Shown here: positions 15,023 to 23,720 of the stretch, in pieces
Layout: every line of letters begins with the position of its first letter
Position numbering within the stretch: the first letter of the stretch is position 1
DNA from: Bacillota bacterium
GTDB lineage: Bacteria; Bacillota; Bacilli; Bacillales; Cytobacillaceae
DNA length: 36,746 bases
Assembly (NCBI GenBank): GCA_023389895.1
Contig: JAEWDX010000304.1
Span: forward strand, 1-36,746
Direction of reading: 5' to 3'
Program-made: the position numbers and the translations under genes
The notes under the pieces: generated by a model
Database searches by the model: none
What the model was told of the DNA's origin: nothing
What the model saw: the letters and a program-made list of their open reading frames with translations, nothing else

Positions 15023-15922
15023 ATGTCTAGCAAGTTAGATTTATATAAGATTTTTTGTGTTGTCGCCAAAAATGAAAGCTTTTCTCAGGCTGCTAAGGAG
15101 CTCTTTATGACACAGCCAGCTGTAAGTCAAGCGATGATGCAATTGGAGCGGGAACTAGATACGCGTCTATTTAATCGAACTCCTAAAGGGGTATCGTTAA
15201 CGATTGAGGGCAGCCTCCTCTATGAATATGCCCATTCAGCAATTAAATTAATTCATGTTGGGGAAGAAAAGATTTTAGAATTCAAAAATTTAACGGCTGG
15301 GGAATTAAAAATTGGGGTTGGGGATACAATTTCACGTCATTATTTACTGCCTTATTTAGAACTATTTCATAATCGCTACCCGAATATTAAATTTAAGATT
15401 GAGAATGGGACGACTTTTGAACTTTGCTCTTTACTAAAGTCAGGAGAAGTTGATATTGCTATTTGCAATCTCCCTATTGAAGACACTGCATTGAAAGTTA
15501 GACCGTGCTTCTCAATTCAAGATATATTTGTTTACGGCGATAAATTTAGAAAAATATTAGCAAAACCTATTAAATTGAAGGATTTAGTAAAGCTGCCATT
15601 AATATTTTTTGAACCGAAATCAAACTCACGAAAATATGTTGAGGACTATATTTTATCTAAGGGAATACAAATATCACCAGAATTTGAATTAGGTTCACAT
15701 GATTTATTATTGGAATTTGCGCGAATTAATTTAGGAGTCGCCTGTGTAACAAAGGAATTTTCAGAGCAATATTTACGCAAAGGTCTATTATTCGAAGCGC
15801 AGTTAATTGAAGAAATTCCGAAAAGGAGCATTGGAATTTGCTCATTAAAATCAGTTCCACTCTCACCTGCTGCCACAAAATTCGTTGAAATTGTTGAAAA
15901 TAATGAAGAGCGGAGCAGATAG
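15023..15922 (+). CDS. LysR-family transcriptional regulator
   Basis: A 299-residue regulator. The N-terminal helix-turn-helix (about 1-60: LYKIFCVVAKNESFSQAAKEL, TQPAVSQAMMQLERELDTRLFNR) is followed by a periplasmic-binding-like effector domain (about 88-295). I start at ATG 15023, 7 bases after AAGGAA; an upstream in-frame ATG at 15002 has no ribosome site. The gene is divergent from the CofE-like ligase, the usual arrangement for a LysR regulator and its target. The effector is unknown. A terminator follows. Confidence 0.88.
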   Translation: MSSKLDLYKIFCVVAKNESFSQAAKELFMTQPAVSQAMMQLERELDTRLFNRTPKGVSLTIEGSLLYEYAHSAIKLIHVGEEKILEFKNLTAGELKIGVGDTISRHYLLPYLELFHNRYPNIKFKIENGTTFELCSLLKSGEVDIAICNLPIEDTALKVRPCFSIQDIFVYGDKFRKILAKPIKLKDLVKLPLIFFEPKSNSRKYVEDYILSKGIQISPEFELGSHDLLLEFARINLGVACVTKEFSEQYLRKGLLFEAQLIEEIPKRSIGICSLKSVPLSPAATKFVEIVENNEERSR

Positions 15923-15932
15923 AAGAAATAAA

Positions 15933-15976
15933 AGCAGTCAGATAAGTTGTAGGAACTTATTTAACTGCTTTTTTTA
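15933..15976 (+). terminator. Terminator of the lysR gene
   Basis: A 16-bp stem (15933-15948 with 15954-15969, one mismatch, one G-U) and a T-run after the stem. Confidence 0.8.
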
Positions 15977-15983
15977 TGAGTTT

Positions 15984-16075
15984 TGCCAATAAATTTTGAG
16001 CTCGGCAAATAGAAATCTGTCTAGGCAAATAAAGCTCGAATTTGGCAAATAAATCCCGAGAACTGCAAATAATCC
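15984..16075. repeat. Tandem 20-bp repeat array (GGCAAATAAA type)
   Basis: Four units with core GGCAAATAA (last one GCAAATAA) have CAAAT starting at 16006, 16026, 16046 and 16066, exactly 20 bases apart. A degenerate fifth unit (TGCCAATAA at 15984) is in phase. Between cores the sequence is loosely conserved. It is the reverse complement of the array at 13588-13699 and likewise lies between two convergent genes. Confidence 0.88.
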
Positions 16076-16089
16076 TAGTTTCCACTTTT

Positions 16090-17073
16090 TTAATAAATTT
16101 TGTCCCCATTAAAAATAGAATTTTTCACAATGACATAATCAACATTGCGGATAGATTCTAATTTTCTTCCCCCGGCATAGGAAATGGAAGATTGTAAGTC
16201 TTGTTCCATTTCGGTTAATGTATCTTGCAATGAACCTTTGAACTCGACAAACATTTTTTTCCCTTCAACGTTTTTCTTTTCGCCCTTTTGAAACTCTGAA
16301 GCAGAACCAAAGTATTCTTTATAGATCTTACCGTCCTTTTCAATCGTTTCACCTGGAGATTCTTCATGTCCAGCGAATAAAGAGCCAATCATAACCATTG
16401 AAGCACCAAAACGAACTGATTTTGCTATATCGCCATGTGTACGAATACCGCCATCAGCAATAATAGGCTTTGTTGCCGCTCTTGAACACCAGCGAAGTGC
16501 AGCTAATTGCCAGCCACCTGTACCAAATCCGGTTTTAATTTTCGTAATACATACTTTTCCTGGTCCAATTCCAACCTTTGTAGCATCTGCCCCAGCATTT
16601 TCTAATTCTCTTACCGCTTCCGGCGTTCCAACATTGCCTGCAATGACAAAGCTTTGCGGCAAGTATTTCTTAATATGTTGAATCATTTTGATCACGGCAT
16701 CGGAATGGCCATGTGCGATATCGATCGTAATAAACTCTGGTACAAGCTTTTCTTCTGCTAATTGTTGAATGAACTTGTATTCTTCCTCTTTGACACCAAC
16801 ACTAATCGACGCAATGAATCCTTGCGCTTGCATCTCTTTAATAAATGCGATTCGTTTTTCGGGTTCAAATCGGTGCATAATATAAAAGTAACCATTTTTC
16901 GCTAAGTAAAGGGCAATCTTTTCATCGATAATCGTCTGCATATTTGCAGGCACAACTGGTAGTTTAAATGTATGCCCACCTAATGTTACCGTTGTATCAC
17001 ATTCAGAACGGCTATTAACGATACATTTTGCCGGAATTAATTGTATATCTTCATAATCAAATACATTTTCCAT
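16090..17073 (-). CDS. guaC: GMP reductase
   Basis: A 327-residue enzyme that converts GMP to IMP with NADPH, part of purine interconversion in the cytoplasm. It has the TIM-barrel phosphate/IMP-binding segments ADGGIRTHGDIAKSVRFGA and GPGKVCITK with the catalytic Cys175. It lacks the CBS domains of IMP dehydrogenase and has the short GuaC length. I start at ATG 17073, six bases after AGAGGTG; an in-frame GTG at 17082 would overlap that site. Family knowledge places guaC of B. subtilis in the PurR regulon; a PurBox-like CGAAC lies upstream here but its partner is badly spaced. Confidence 0.93.
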   Translation of the reverse strand: MENVFDYEDIQLIPAKCIVNSRSECDTTVTLGGHTFKLPVVPANMQTIIDEKIALYLAKNGYFYIMHRFEPEKRIAFIKEMQAQGFIASISVGVKEEEYKFIQQLAEEKLVPEFITIDIAHGHSDAVIKMIQHIKKYLPQSFVIAGNVGTPEAVRELENAGADATKVGIGPGKVCITKIKTGFGTGGWQLAALRWCSRAATKPIIADGGIRTHGDIAKSVRFGASMVMIGSLFAGHEESPGETIEKDGKIYKEYFGSASEFQKGEKKNVEGKKMFVEFKGSLQDTLTEMEQDLQSSISYAGGRKLESIRNVDYVIVKNSIFNGDKIY

Positions 17074-17397
17074 GGAATACACCTCTATATACGAATATTA
17101 TAGTTTGTTTAAATAAAAAACGTTCGTACATTTGGTATTTTACATTATTTTTTCAGTATGTCAAAGTTTACACTTATTTATTTAGGGGATTTTTATTGGA
17201 AAATCTATTAAAGATGTTAACGTCCGACAAAAATTATCACTTTTTATCTAAATACGTACTTAACGCAACGAGCTTATAGCTTCTCTAACTAAAATTCATC
17301 AAGCACTTCTAAAATATCAGTAGCTGACCACATTTGAGTATGATATACTGCATTTTGCTAGTTAGCTAACTACTTAATGGTTGAAAGAAGGTATACT
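17074..17397. other. Intergenic region between guaC and the pentapeptide gene
   Basis: On the minus strand a TATAAT (17102-17097) serves guaC with no good -35. Where the -35 would lie there is TACGAACGTT (17128-17119), which resembles one PurR box, and a weaker inverted partner TTCGTA lies 27 bases further on. On the plus strand TATACT (17344-17349) is a probable -10 for the pentapeptide gene. The middle (about 17160-17330) shows nothing I recognise. Confidence 0.5.
17359..17372. promoter_or_regulatory. 14-bp perfect palindrome before the pentapeptide gene
   Basis: TAGTTAGCTAACTA is its own reverse complement. It lies just downstream of a TATACT -10 box (17344-17349) and 25 bases before the start codon, where a repressor would block transcription. 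Confidence 0.5.
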
Positions 17398-18033
17398 ATG
17401 AAGATTGATATCCCAAAAATTCCGCTAGAGTTATCTGCTAGGAGTTTTAATGATATTTATTATGAAGAAGAGCCAATACTCGAAATGTGTATAATCACCG
17501 AATCTGATTTTTCAAATGAGGCTGTCGATAGAGTACGACTATATAGTGCAGTGATAAAGAATTGCAAGTTCACTAATACAGATTTTAGTAATATTGATAT
17601 TACAGATGTTCGATTTGAAAATTGTGATTTTTCAAATGTGAATATGAGCAATTCTTCCATCCATAGAGTCGAATTTATTAACAGTAAGTTACTCGGTACA
17701 ACCTTTCCAGAATCTAGCTTGGGTAATGTTAAATTTGAGAACTCGATTTTAAACTTGGCTACATTCGGAAATTCAAAGCTTGAAAAAGTTATATTTAAAG
17801 ATGCTTCATTAAAAAGCACAGATTTTTATGACTGTAAACTAAAAAAAGTTGAATTCGAATTATGTAATCTTGATGGAGCAAATTTTGAACAAACATCACT
17901 AAAAGGGATAGATATTAGTTCATCCAATTTTGAGAAGCTCACTGTTTCAATAAATGATATAAATGGATGTAAAGTATCAACATATCAGGCTATTCAGTTT
18001 TCAGCCCTAATGGGATTGATAATTACAGATTAG
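17398..18033 (+). CDS. Pentapeptide-repeat protein (Qnr-like)
   Basis: A 211-residue protein of consecutive A(D/N)LXX-type pentapeptides from about 35 to 185 (for example DFSNIDITDVRFENCDFSNV, SLKSTDFYDCKLKKVEF), expected to form a right-handed four-sided beta-helix. The C-terminal GCKVSTYQAIQFSALMGLII resembles the dimerisation end of Qnr proteins, which mimic DNA and protect gyrase from quinolones. Chromosomal Qnr-like genes are common in Gram-positive bacteria; protection of gyrase here is inference. I start at ATG 17398 with GAAAGAAGG just upstream. Confidence 0.8.
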   Translation: MKIDIPKIPLELSARSFNDIYYEEEPILEMCIITESDFSNEAVDRVRLYSAVIKNCKFTNTDFSNIDITDVRFENCDFSNVNMSNSSIHRVEFINSKLLGTTFPESSLGNVKFENSILNLATFGNSKLEKVIFKDASLKSTDFYDCKLKKVEFELCNLDGANFEQTSLKGIDISSSNFEKLTVSINDINGCKVSTYQAIQFSALMGLIITD

Positions 18034-18074
18034 TATTTCTGTTTAATGGAGAATTAATTTGTTGACCAAGAAAA

Positions 18075-18584
18075 CTAACTCACCTCGTTTTTAAATATAT
18101 GTGAAGATATCAATTTAAAATAATTAAGAGTTGGAACTATACAATTAGTATTGTATATACTCTCCAGCTCGGATTTTGTCACCCATTTAATATCGCTCAC
18201 TTCATCTTTTTGAAGTTTGGTCTCTGTAATATCAAAGTTTTGGTTAAAAAGCCAAGCATCATAAAAATCATTGTAAACATCCCTGCGTTCGCTTTTTAAA
18301 AGCTTTCCATTAGACCTATACAAATTAATCCCTATTTCTTCCTTTACTTCTCTTATGGCACCATCAAGGCTATTTTCACCAGTTAATATAGAGCCACCCG
18401 GACATTCCCATAAATTCGGATAAGGTTTATCAGGATGTCTTTTCGTTAGAAGAATTTCTCCCTTTTTATTCTGTATCCATACATGAACAACTATATGATA
18501 ATCACCAACTACTAACAGATTATCACGTACATGTGTTCTATTTGTTTTATTTCTATTTTTGTCGTAAACATCCCAGACCTCCAT
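18075..18584 (-). CDS. Nudix hydrolase
   Basis: A 169-residue protein with a complete Nudix box GX5EX7REUXEEXGU at 64-86 (G64, E70, R78-E79, E82-E83, G85). The N-terminus MEVWDVYDKNRNKTNRTHVR and the HIVVHVWIQNKKGEILLTKR segment are typical of a widespread Firmicute subgroup that includes IPP-isomerase-like members. The substrate, a nucleoside-diphosphate-linked compound, cannot be predicted. AGGAGGG lies upstream of the ATG. Convergent with the pentapeptide gene. Confidence 0.88.
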   Translation of the reverse strand: MEVWDVYDKNRNKTNRTHVRDNLLVVGDYHIVVHVWIQNKKGEILLTKRHPDKPYPNLWECPGGSILTGENSLDGAIREVKEEIGINLYRSNGKLLKSERRDVYNDFYDAWLFNQNFDITETKLQKDEVSDIKWVTKSELESIYNTNCIVPTLNYFKLISSHIFKNEVS

Positions 18585-19178
18585 AAATACCCTCCTAATG
18601 TTATTCCTTCAAAGTAATAATTATGAAAAAATTCTATATTCTTTTGTAAAATCCTTCTTTCACTAACCTGTCCCTTTAATAAAAAAGCGCCCACACTTAT
18701 TGTAGAAATGACCCGTTACTTTAAGTACCCCCTTTCACAAACTAGAATTTGACATCTTACTTTAATCCCCCTTTGTATTATTGTTTCTTCTTTCTTGTTC
18801 AGCAACTCTGCCCCTTTTGTTTAATAAGGAAAAAGCATCCCTTGTTAAAGGAATGCACCTGTTAAGTAACTTTATTTTACCTTTTTGTATAAACACCTCG
18901 TCACGAAATGGCGTTCAGCTTTGCGGCATATTGCTCATATCCATATACAATGCGTTCCAACGATGTTTAAGTTCTATTTTTTCACGTCCCTGCTTAATGC
19001 AGAAACGCACCAATACATCACATGCTTTCATGTGACTTAAACCATAAGATTGCCGCTTTGGAAAGGTAATTCTTCAAAAAACTCTTGGCAAAACATACGT
19101 TTCAATTAAATGCTAAAAAAACTGTAGATATTTATACAGTTCTTAATTTTTTTTTATAACAAAAAATGAAAAAATGGC
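18585..19178. other. Intergenic region with decayed small frames
   Basis: About 590 bases without a convincing gene. The minus strand has a 38-codon frame (18915-19031, start ATG 19031, MKACDVLVRFCIKQGREKIELKHRW...) that reads like real protein but matches no family I know, preceded by a shorter frame ending near 19050 (MFCQEFFEELPFQSGNL). Both may be fragments of a broken gene. TCACATG / CATGTGA forms a small hairpin at 19018-19035. The region lies next to the higher-GC ABC/two-component block and may be debris from its insertion. Confidence 0.35.
18835..18856 (-). terminator. Minus-strand terminator in the debris region
   Basis: GCATCCCTT-GTTA-AAGGAATGC (one internal mismatch). On the minus strand it is followed by TTTTT. 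It would end a transcript of the small minus-strand frames at 18915-19050, supporting the idea that a gene once stood there. Confidence 0.5.
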
Positions 19179-19208
19179 AATAAGTTACTGCTTGTACAGC
19201 AACTTATT
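19179..19208 (-). terminator. Terminator of the fused ABC transporter gene
   Basis: A 12-bp stem (19179-19190 with 19197-19208, one mismatch) followed on the minus strand by a T-run, about 40 bases after the transporter stop codon. Confidence 0.75.
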
Positions 19209-19244
19209 ACCACAAGATACTAATAGGACGGCTTTTAATGAATA

Positions 19245-21608
19245 TTATTCACTACGAAGTGCAACAACCGGGTCTTTCTTTGCAGCCATTCTTGATGGAA
19301 TAAATCCAGCAATTAAGGTGAGTATCATACTTCCGGCAACCAGCACTACTGCATGAAGGGGGTTAAGACTTGCAATTCCAGAAATTCCTGCAAGATTTAA
19401 TATAATGGAGTTAATTGGTATTGTCAGTAGATAAGAAAGACCTATACCAATCATTCCGGCAGTAAATCCTATAAGCAGCGTTTCCGCATTAAATACCCTA
19501 GAAATGTCTTTTTTACGTGCGCCCACACTTCGAAGGATACCGATTTCTTTGGTACGCTCAATGACCGAAACATACGTTATGATTCCGATCATAATCGTGG
19601 AAACTAAGAGAGAAATAGCGGCAAATCCGGTCAGAACATAAGTTACCGTATCAAGTAGAGTGCCTGTAATGGAAGAAATCATTTCCGCCAAATCAGTATA
19701 AATAAGTTGATCATCGTCTGCTTTGCCATCATTGTATTGATCAAGGTATTCTTTTATCCTGTCTTTGTTTTCATAATCTTTTGGATAAATATTAATACCC
19801 GTAGGGGTGGTATCTGTCCCAAGCATTAATAATGCGTTATCCATCGCCTTATTGTCTGTGAAAGGAGTGCCAAGCAAAACATCCTTATCCGAATTTTTTT
19901 GTGCAGTTGCAATTTCGCTCTTTTGCCCATCTTCAACTACGGAGGAGGTCAGAGCGGTAGTATAAGCAATACCTGGTGACAAATAGCTGCTTGACGTATC
20001 TTCTTTTGGACGCATAATGCCGGTAATCGTGAGCTTTGTTCCAGTATCACTGTCATAAAGCTTTTCATAATCCGTAGGCGCAGCAGCAGTGAATAAAGCC
20101 CCATTTTTCGTATAGTATTCGTTATTCGGTACAACGTTTAAGATTGTTTTGCCAATAAAATCAGTCAGCTTATAATTTTCGGTATTGTCAGTAATACCAA
20201 GTTTATCAAAAAATGCTTTGTCAATGCGGTTATATTTATCAACAACTAAAACAACTTCGTCTTTTCCTGAGGGCATACGGCTTCCTTCACCAATTAAATC
20301 ATATAGAGATAACATAAATTCATTATTTTCAGGAAGCTCTTGCCAATAGGTGCTATTGCCACCCATCATTTCCATACCGACTGGAATTGCCGTAGTTTCA
20401 AATTTTACGGCTGTGTCTTGTCCTTTTGCAAAAAGATTAATGTTTACTCCATGCGTATAGGAAATATTGTTGACTGCATTAGGCAATTTTGTTTCAAGTT
20501 TTCCAATATAATTAAGATAGTCTTGTGTGATGATATTGCTATGCTTTTTACTGTTTTTCTCACTGTCATAGGAGTACATAATGTTTTTTTTCGGATATTC
20601 TGCATATGCGTCAGCATCGTTATTTCCTATAGGACCACGTTCGGTCAAATCCATCATTTGCTCACCTGTGCTGATGGTAATGGGAAAGCCGGTCAGTGTA
20701 TCAGACTGCATACTGCTCATATATGTCGACAATCCGTTTGAAAGAGCCAAAACAAGCGCCACACCGATGATGCCAATGCTTCCGGCAAATGCTGTAATAA
20801 TCGTTCTGCCTCGTTTTGTTAGTAGATTTTTAAAGGAAAGCAATGTTGCCGATAATAGTGACATGGAAGTTTTCTTGAACTTCTGCTTTTTGGGTGTTTG
20901 TACGATTGTTTCTTCTGTTTCGACTTCCGGAACTGGATTGCTGTCCGACTGAATTTCACCATCTAAAAAACGGATAATTCTGTCTGAATATTGCTCTGCT
21001 AGTTCACCGTTATGGGTCACCATGATGACAAGACGTGTTTTGGCTACTTCCTTTAAAATATCCATGACCTGAACACTGGTATGGCTGTCAAGTGCTCCAG
21101 TCGGCTCATCCGCAAGGATAATATCGGGATCGTTCACGAGCGCTCTTGCTATGGCGACACGCTGCATCTGACCGCCGGACAATTGATTGGGCTTCTTGTG
21201 CAAATGGTCTGCAAGCCCGACTTCTGTTAATGCCTGCTTCGCCCTGCGTTTTCTTTCGGAAGCTGATACGCCAGATAAAGTCATAGCGATTTCAACATTC
21301 TGCAACACCGTTTGATGTCCGATCAGATTATAGCTTTGAAATACAAACCCTATAGAGCGGTTACGGTAAGCATCCCATTCACTATTCTTGAATTCTTTTG
21401 TGGACAAACCGTTTATTACTAAATCACCGCTGTCATATTGGTCTAAACCGCCAATAATATTAAGAAGTGTAGTTTTACCACAGCCTGACGGACCGAGTAT
21501 GGAAACGAGTTCGTTTTCACGAAATCCAATTGATATACCTTTTAAAGCGGTAACGACTTCACCGCTATTATATGTTTTTTTAATATTGTCCAGTTTGAGT
21601 TTCAGCAT
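19245..21608 (-). CDS. MacB-like fused ABC transporter (ATPase + FtsX permease)
   Basis: A 787-residue protein. The N-terminal ATPase has Walker A GPSGCGKT (39-46), the signature LSGGQ (143-147), Walker B IILADEP (163-169) and the switch His199. After a charged linker come one transmembrane helix (near 285), an external domain of about 360 residues, and three C-terminal helices with the FtsX pattern (MIGIITYVSVIERTKEIGILRSVGA). This one-chain MacB-like layout is common for Firmicute transporters that resist peptides or export lipids and proteins. I start at ATG 21608, 5 bases after GGAGGA. It is divergent from a two-component system that probably controls it. Higher G+C than the flanks suggests transfer. 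Confidence 0.88.
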   Translation of the reverse strand: MLKLKLDNIKKTYNSGEVVTALKGISIGFRENELVSILGPSGCGKTTLLNIIGGLDQYDSGDLVINGLSTKEFKNSEWDAYRNRSIGFVFQSYNLIGHQTVLQNVEIAMTLSGVSASERKRRAKQALTEVGLADHLHKKPNQLSGGQMQRVAIARALVNDPDIILADEPTGALDSHTSVQVMDILKEVAKTRLVIMVTHNGELAEQYSDRIIRFLDGEIQSDSNPVPEVETEETIVQTPKKQKFKKTSMSLLSATLLSFKNLLTKRGRTIITAFAGSIGIIGVALVLALSNGLSTYMSSMQSDTLTGFPITISTGEQMMDLTERGPIGNNDADAYAEYPKKNIMYSYDSEKNSKKHSNIITQDYLNYIGKLETKLPNAVNNISYTHGVNINLFAKGQDTAVKFETTAIPVGMEMMGGNSTYWQELPENNEFMLSLYDLIGEGSRMPSGKDEVVLVVDKYNRIDKAFFDKLGITDNTENYKLTDFIGKTILNVVPNNEYYTKNGALFTAAAPTDYEKLYDSDTGTKLTITGIMRPKEDTSSSYLSPGIAYTTALTSSVVEDGQKSEIATAQKNSDKDVLLGTPFTDNKAMDNALLMLGTDTTPTGINIYPKDYENKDRIKEYLDQYNDGKADDDQLIYTDLAEMISSITGTLLDTVTYVLTGFAAISLLVSTIMIGIITYVSVIERTKEIGILRSVGARKKDISRVFNAETLLIGFTAGMIGIGLSYLLTIPINSIILNLAGISGIASLNPLHAVVLVAGSMILTLIAGFIPSRMAAKKDPVVALRSE

Positions 21609-21638
21609 ATACATTCCTCCATTTCTTTGTACACCTGT

Positions 21639-21720
21639 AGTGTAGCTGTGTAAAGTAAACTGAAAATCAACTGGATGGAAATACACAATTGATTTTCGGT
21701 TTACATTTCAAAGGTATAAT
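21639..21720. promoter_or_regulatory. Divergent promoters with symmetrical response-regulator half-sites
   Basis: Two 16-base arms, GTAAACTGAAAATCAA (21655-21670) and TTGATTTTCGGTTTAC (21689-21704), are inverted copies with one difference, 18 bases apart. On the plus strand the arm ends 10 bases before TATAAT (21715-21720), the -10 box of the two-component operon. On the minus strand the other arm ends exactly 10 bases before TACACT (21644-21639), the -10 box of the transporter. Neither promoter has a good -35, as expected when an activator occupies that place. Confidence 0.8.
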
Positions 21721-21757
21721 AAGTTATCCCATATTAAGCTAAATGGAGGCGCTTTAT

Positions 21758-22432
21758 ATGTTTAAAATATTAGTGGTTGAAGATGATACAAATACCAGAA
21801 AGTTGATGTGTGCCGTATTAAAACAGAACGGTTTTGAAACATACGGGGCGGAGGACGGCATCGTAGCACTTAATTTAATGGAAAAACATCACGTTGATTT
21901 AGTGGTCCTTGATTTAATGATGCCGAATATGGACGGCTATGAAGTGACCCGGCAACTTCGGCTTTCATGGAAGAATCTACCCATCTTGATGGTTACAGCC
22001 AAGCAGGAGCCAAAGGACAAAAGGCAGGGATTTCTTGTCGGTACGGATGATTATATGACAAAACCTGTAGATGAGGAGGAGATGGTACTTCGTATTAAGG
22101 CACTTCTCCGCAGAGCGCAGATTGCCAGCGACCACAAGCTAACAGTCGGCAAGGCTGTACTCGATTATGATGCGCTCACCGTATCCCGTGAGGATGAGGT
22201 TATTACGCTGCCGCAAAAAGAGTTTTACCTTTTATTTAAATTGCTTTCTTATCCGAATATGATTTTTACCCGTCTGCAACTTATGGATGAGATTTGGGGA
22301 ATGGAATCTGAGACTGATGACCACACACTTAATGTTCATATAAACCGTTTGCGGGACAGATTTCGGGATTGGTCAGAGTTTGAAATTGTTACAGTACGTG
22401 GTCTTGGCTATAAGGCGGTGAAAAGAACATGA
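21758..22432 (+). CDS. OmpR-family response regulator of the ABC transporter
   Basis: A 224-residue regulator. The receiver has the phospho-acceptor Asp52 (VVLDLMMPNMDGY) and Lys102 (MTKPV), followed by a winged-helix domain (about 128-222). ATG 21758 has GGAGG 8 bases upstream. It overlaps the kinase gene by four bases (ATGA), so translation is coupled. Its likely targets are the paired half-sites in the divergent promoter region. A sampled 60-base stretch (22081-22140) is 32/60 G+C, above typical lines elsewhere. Confidence 0.92.
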   Translation: MFKILVVEDDTNTRKLMCAVLKQNGFETYGAEDGIVALNLMEKHHVDLVVLDLMMPNMDGYEVTRQLRLSWKNLPILMVTAKQEPKDKRQGFLVGTDDYMTKPVDEEEMVLRIKALLRRAQIASDHKLTVGKAVLDYDALTVSREDEVITLPQKEFYLLFKLLSYPNMIFTRLQLMDEIWGMESETDDHTLNVHINRLRDRFRDWSEFEIVTVRGLGYKAVKRT

Positions 22433-23496
22433 GAGAATTTTTTAAGAAACGATTGAGTCTTGCTATCACATTGGTGATGTTTGTGTTCGGTGTTATGGTG
22501 GTGACATTTTTACTGATTGGAGGTAGTGCCGCACTATTACAACATATGGGCGTTATTTCTCTTTCTGGTCATCCTGCACAGGATCCGGGAGGAAACAACG
22601 GAAATCCTCTATTTCCGTTGTTTGCACTTTTTGGCCTCTGCATTTTGCTTGGAACGGCACTTACGGCCTTTCTCAGCAAAAAAGCGCTGAATCCGATCCG
22701 CAAGGTAATTGATGCCACACGTAAGGTAGCCGGAGGCGACTTTAGCGTTAAGGTAGATATAAAAGGCATCGGAGAATTGGAAGAACTTTCTCAGAGCTTT
22801 AATAAAATGACACATGAACTTTCGAGTATTGAAACGTTAAGAAGTGATTTCGTCAACAACTTTTCCCATGAATTTAAAACACCCATCGTATCTGTACGTG
22901 GTTTTGCAAAGCTTCTCAAGGAAAATAATCTTACCGAGGAAGAACGACGGGAGTATCTTGACATTATCATAACGGAATCAGAGCGTTTAGCTGCGCTTTC
23001 CACCAATGTGCTCATGCTGTCAAAATACGAGAACCTTGAAATTATTGTGGATAAAGTCCCGTTCAGGCTGGATGAACAAATCAGAAAGACAATCGTTCTA
23101 ATGGAACCCAAATGGTCTGCAAAAGAGATTACCGTAAATGTGGAATTAGATAAAGTGATTTATAGCGGAAACGAAGATTTGACACAGCAGATTTGGCTTA
23201 ACCTTTTAGATAATGCCATTAAATTTTCCTATCAGGGTGGCTTAATAAATATTACCCTTGCAAATGTAAATGACGAGATTCGGTTTGTTATTCAGGATGA
23301 CGGCCCCGGCATGGACGATCAGACTAAAGCTCACATTTTCGATAAATTTTATCAGGGTGATCTTTCTCATTCCAAAACAGGATACGGACTTGGGCTTCCA
23401 CTTGTAAAACGCATAGTGGAACTTTGTGGCGGTGAAGTTGGCGTGCAAAGTGAGCCGGGCAAAGGCAGCATATTTGCCGTCGTATTGCCGACTTAA
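22429..23496 (+). CDS. Sensor histidine kinase of the ABC transporter
   Basis: A 355-residue kinase. Two transmembrane helices (about 12-36 and 62-82) flank only about 25 external residues, then come a HAMP domain (about 84-136), the HisKA helix with His147 (NFSHEFKTPI) and the ATPase domain (NLLDNAIKFS, DDGPGM, GYGLGL). The tiny external loop suggests that it senses at the membrane or through the transporter, as in peptide-sensing systems. The gene starts within the regulator's stop (ATGA). Confidence 0.92.
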   Translation: MREFFKKRLSLAITLVMFVFGVMVVTFLLIGGSAALLQHMGVISLSGHPAQDPGGNNGNPLFPLFALFGLCILLGTALTAFLSKKALNPIRKVIDATRKVAGGDFSVKVDIKGIGELEELSQSFNKMTHELSSIETLRSDFVNNFSHEFKTPIVSVRGFAKLLKENNLTEEERREYLDIIITESERLAALSTNVLMLSKYENLEIIVDKVPFRLDEQIRKTIVLMEPKWSAKEITVNVELDKVIYSGNEDLTQQIWLNLLDNAIKFSYQGGLINITLANVNDEIRFVIQDDGPGMDDQTKAHIFDKFYQGDLSHSKTGYGLGLPLVKRIVELCGGEVGVQSEPGKGSIFAVVLPT

Positions 23497-23555
23497 AGCG
23501 CTACTATTTTATGTGAATGGAGCTAACATCAATTTGCATAGTCTTTGGTGTGCGA

Positions 23556-23569
23556 GGAGTAGCTACTCC
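23556..23569. terminator. Palindrome after the histidine kinase
   Basis: GGAGTAGCTACTCC is a perfect 14-base palindrome, flanked by GCGA and GCTTAA, about 60 bases after the kinase stop. It could fold into a short hairpin; there is no T-tract, so it is a weak terminator candidate. Confidence 0.35.
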
Positions 23570-23720
23570 GCTTAATGATGAATGCAACTAGATTACGAAG
23601 GCAACAATAATATGGTTGATAGGTTCAAGTGCAAAAAGTAGAATAGAGGCAGTTACTGTTTCCTTTATTAGGAAATGTTATTTAAATGAAAACGAAACGA
23701 ACAAGAAGGGAATGAAGGAA

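Noticed and set aside
18781..19035. An 84-codon plus-strand frame between the Nudix and ABC genes
   Set aside because: No ribosome site, biased towards Ser/Phe/Leu as in reverse-strand readings, and opposed to the more protein-like minus-strand fragments.
20340..20952. Long plus-strand frames antisense to the fused ABC transporter
   Set aside because: They are shadows of the transporter's coding strand, without ribosome sites or family resemblance.
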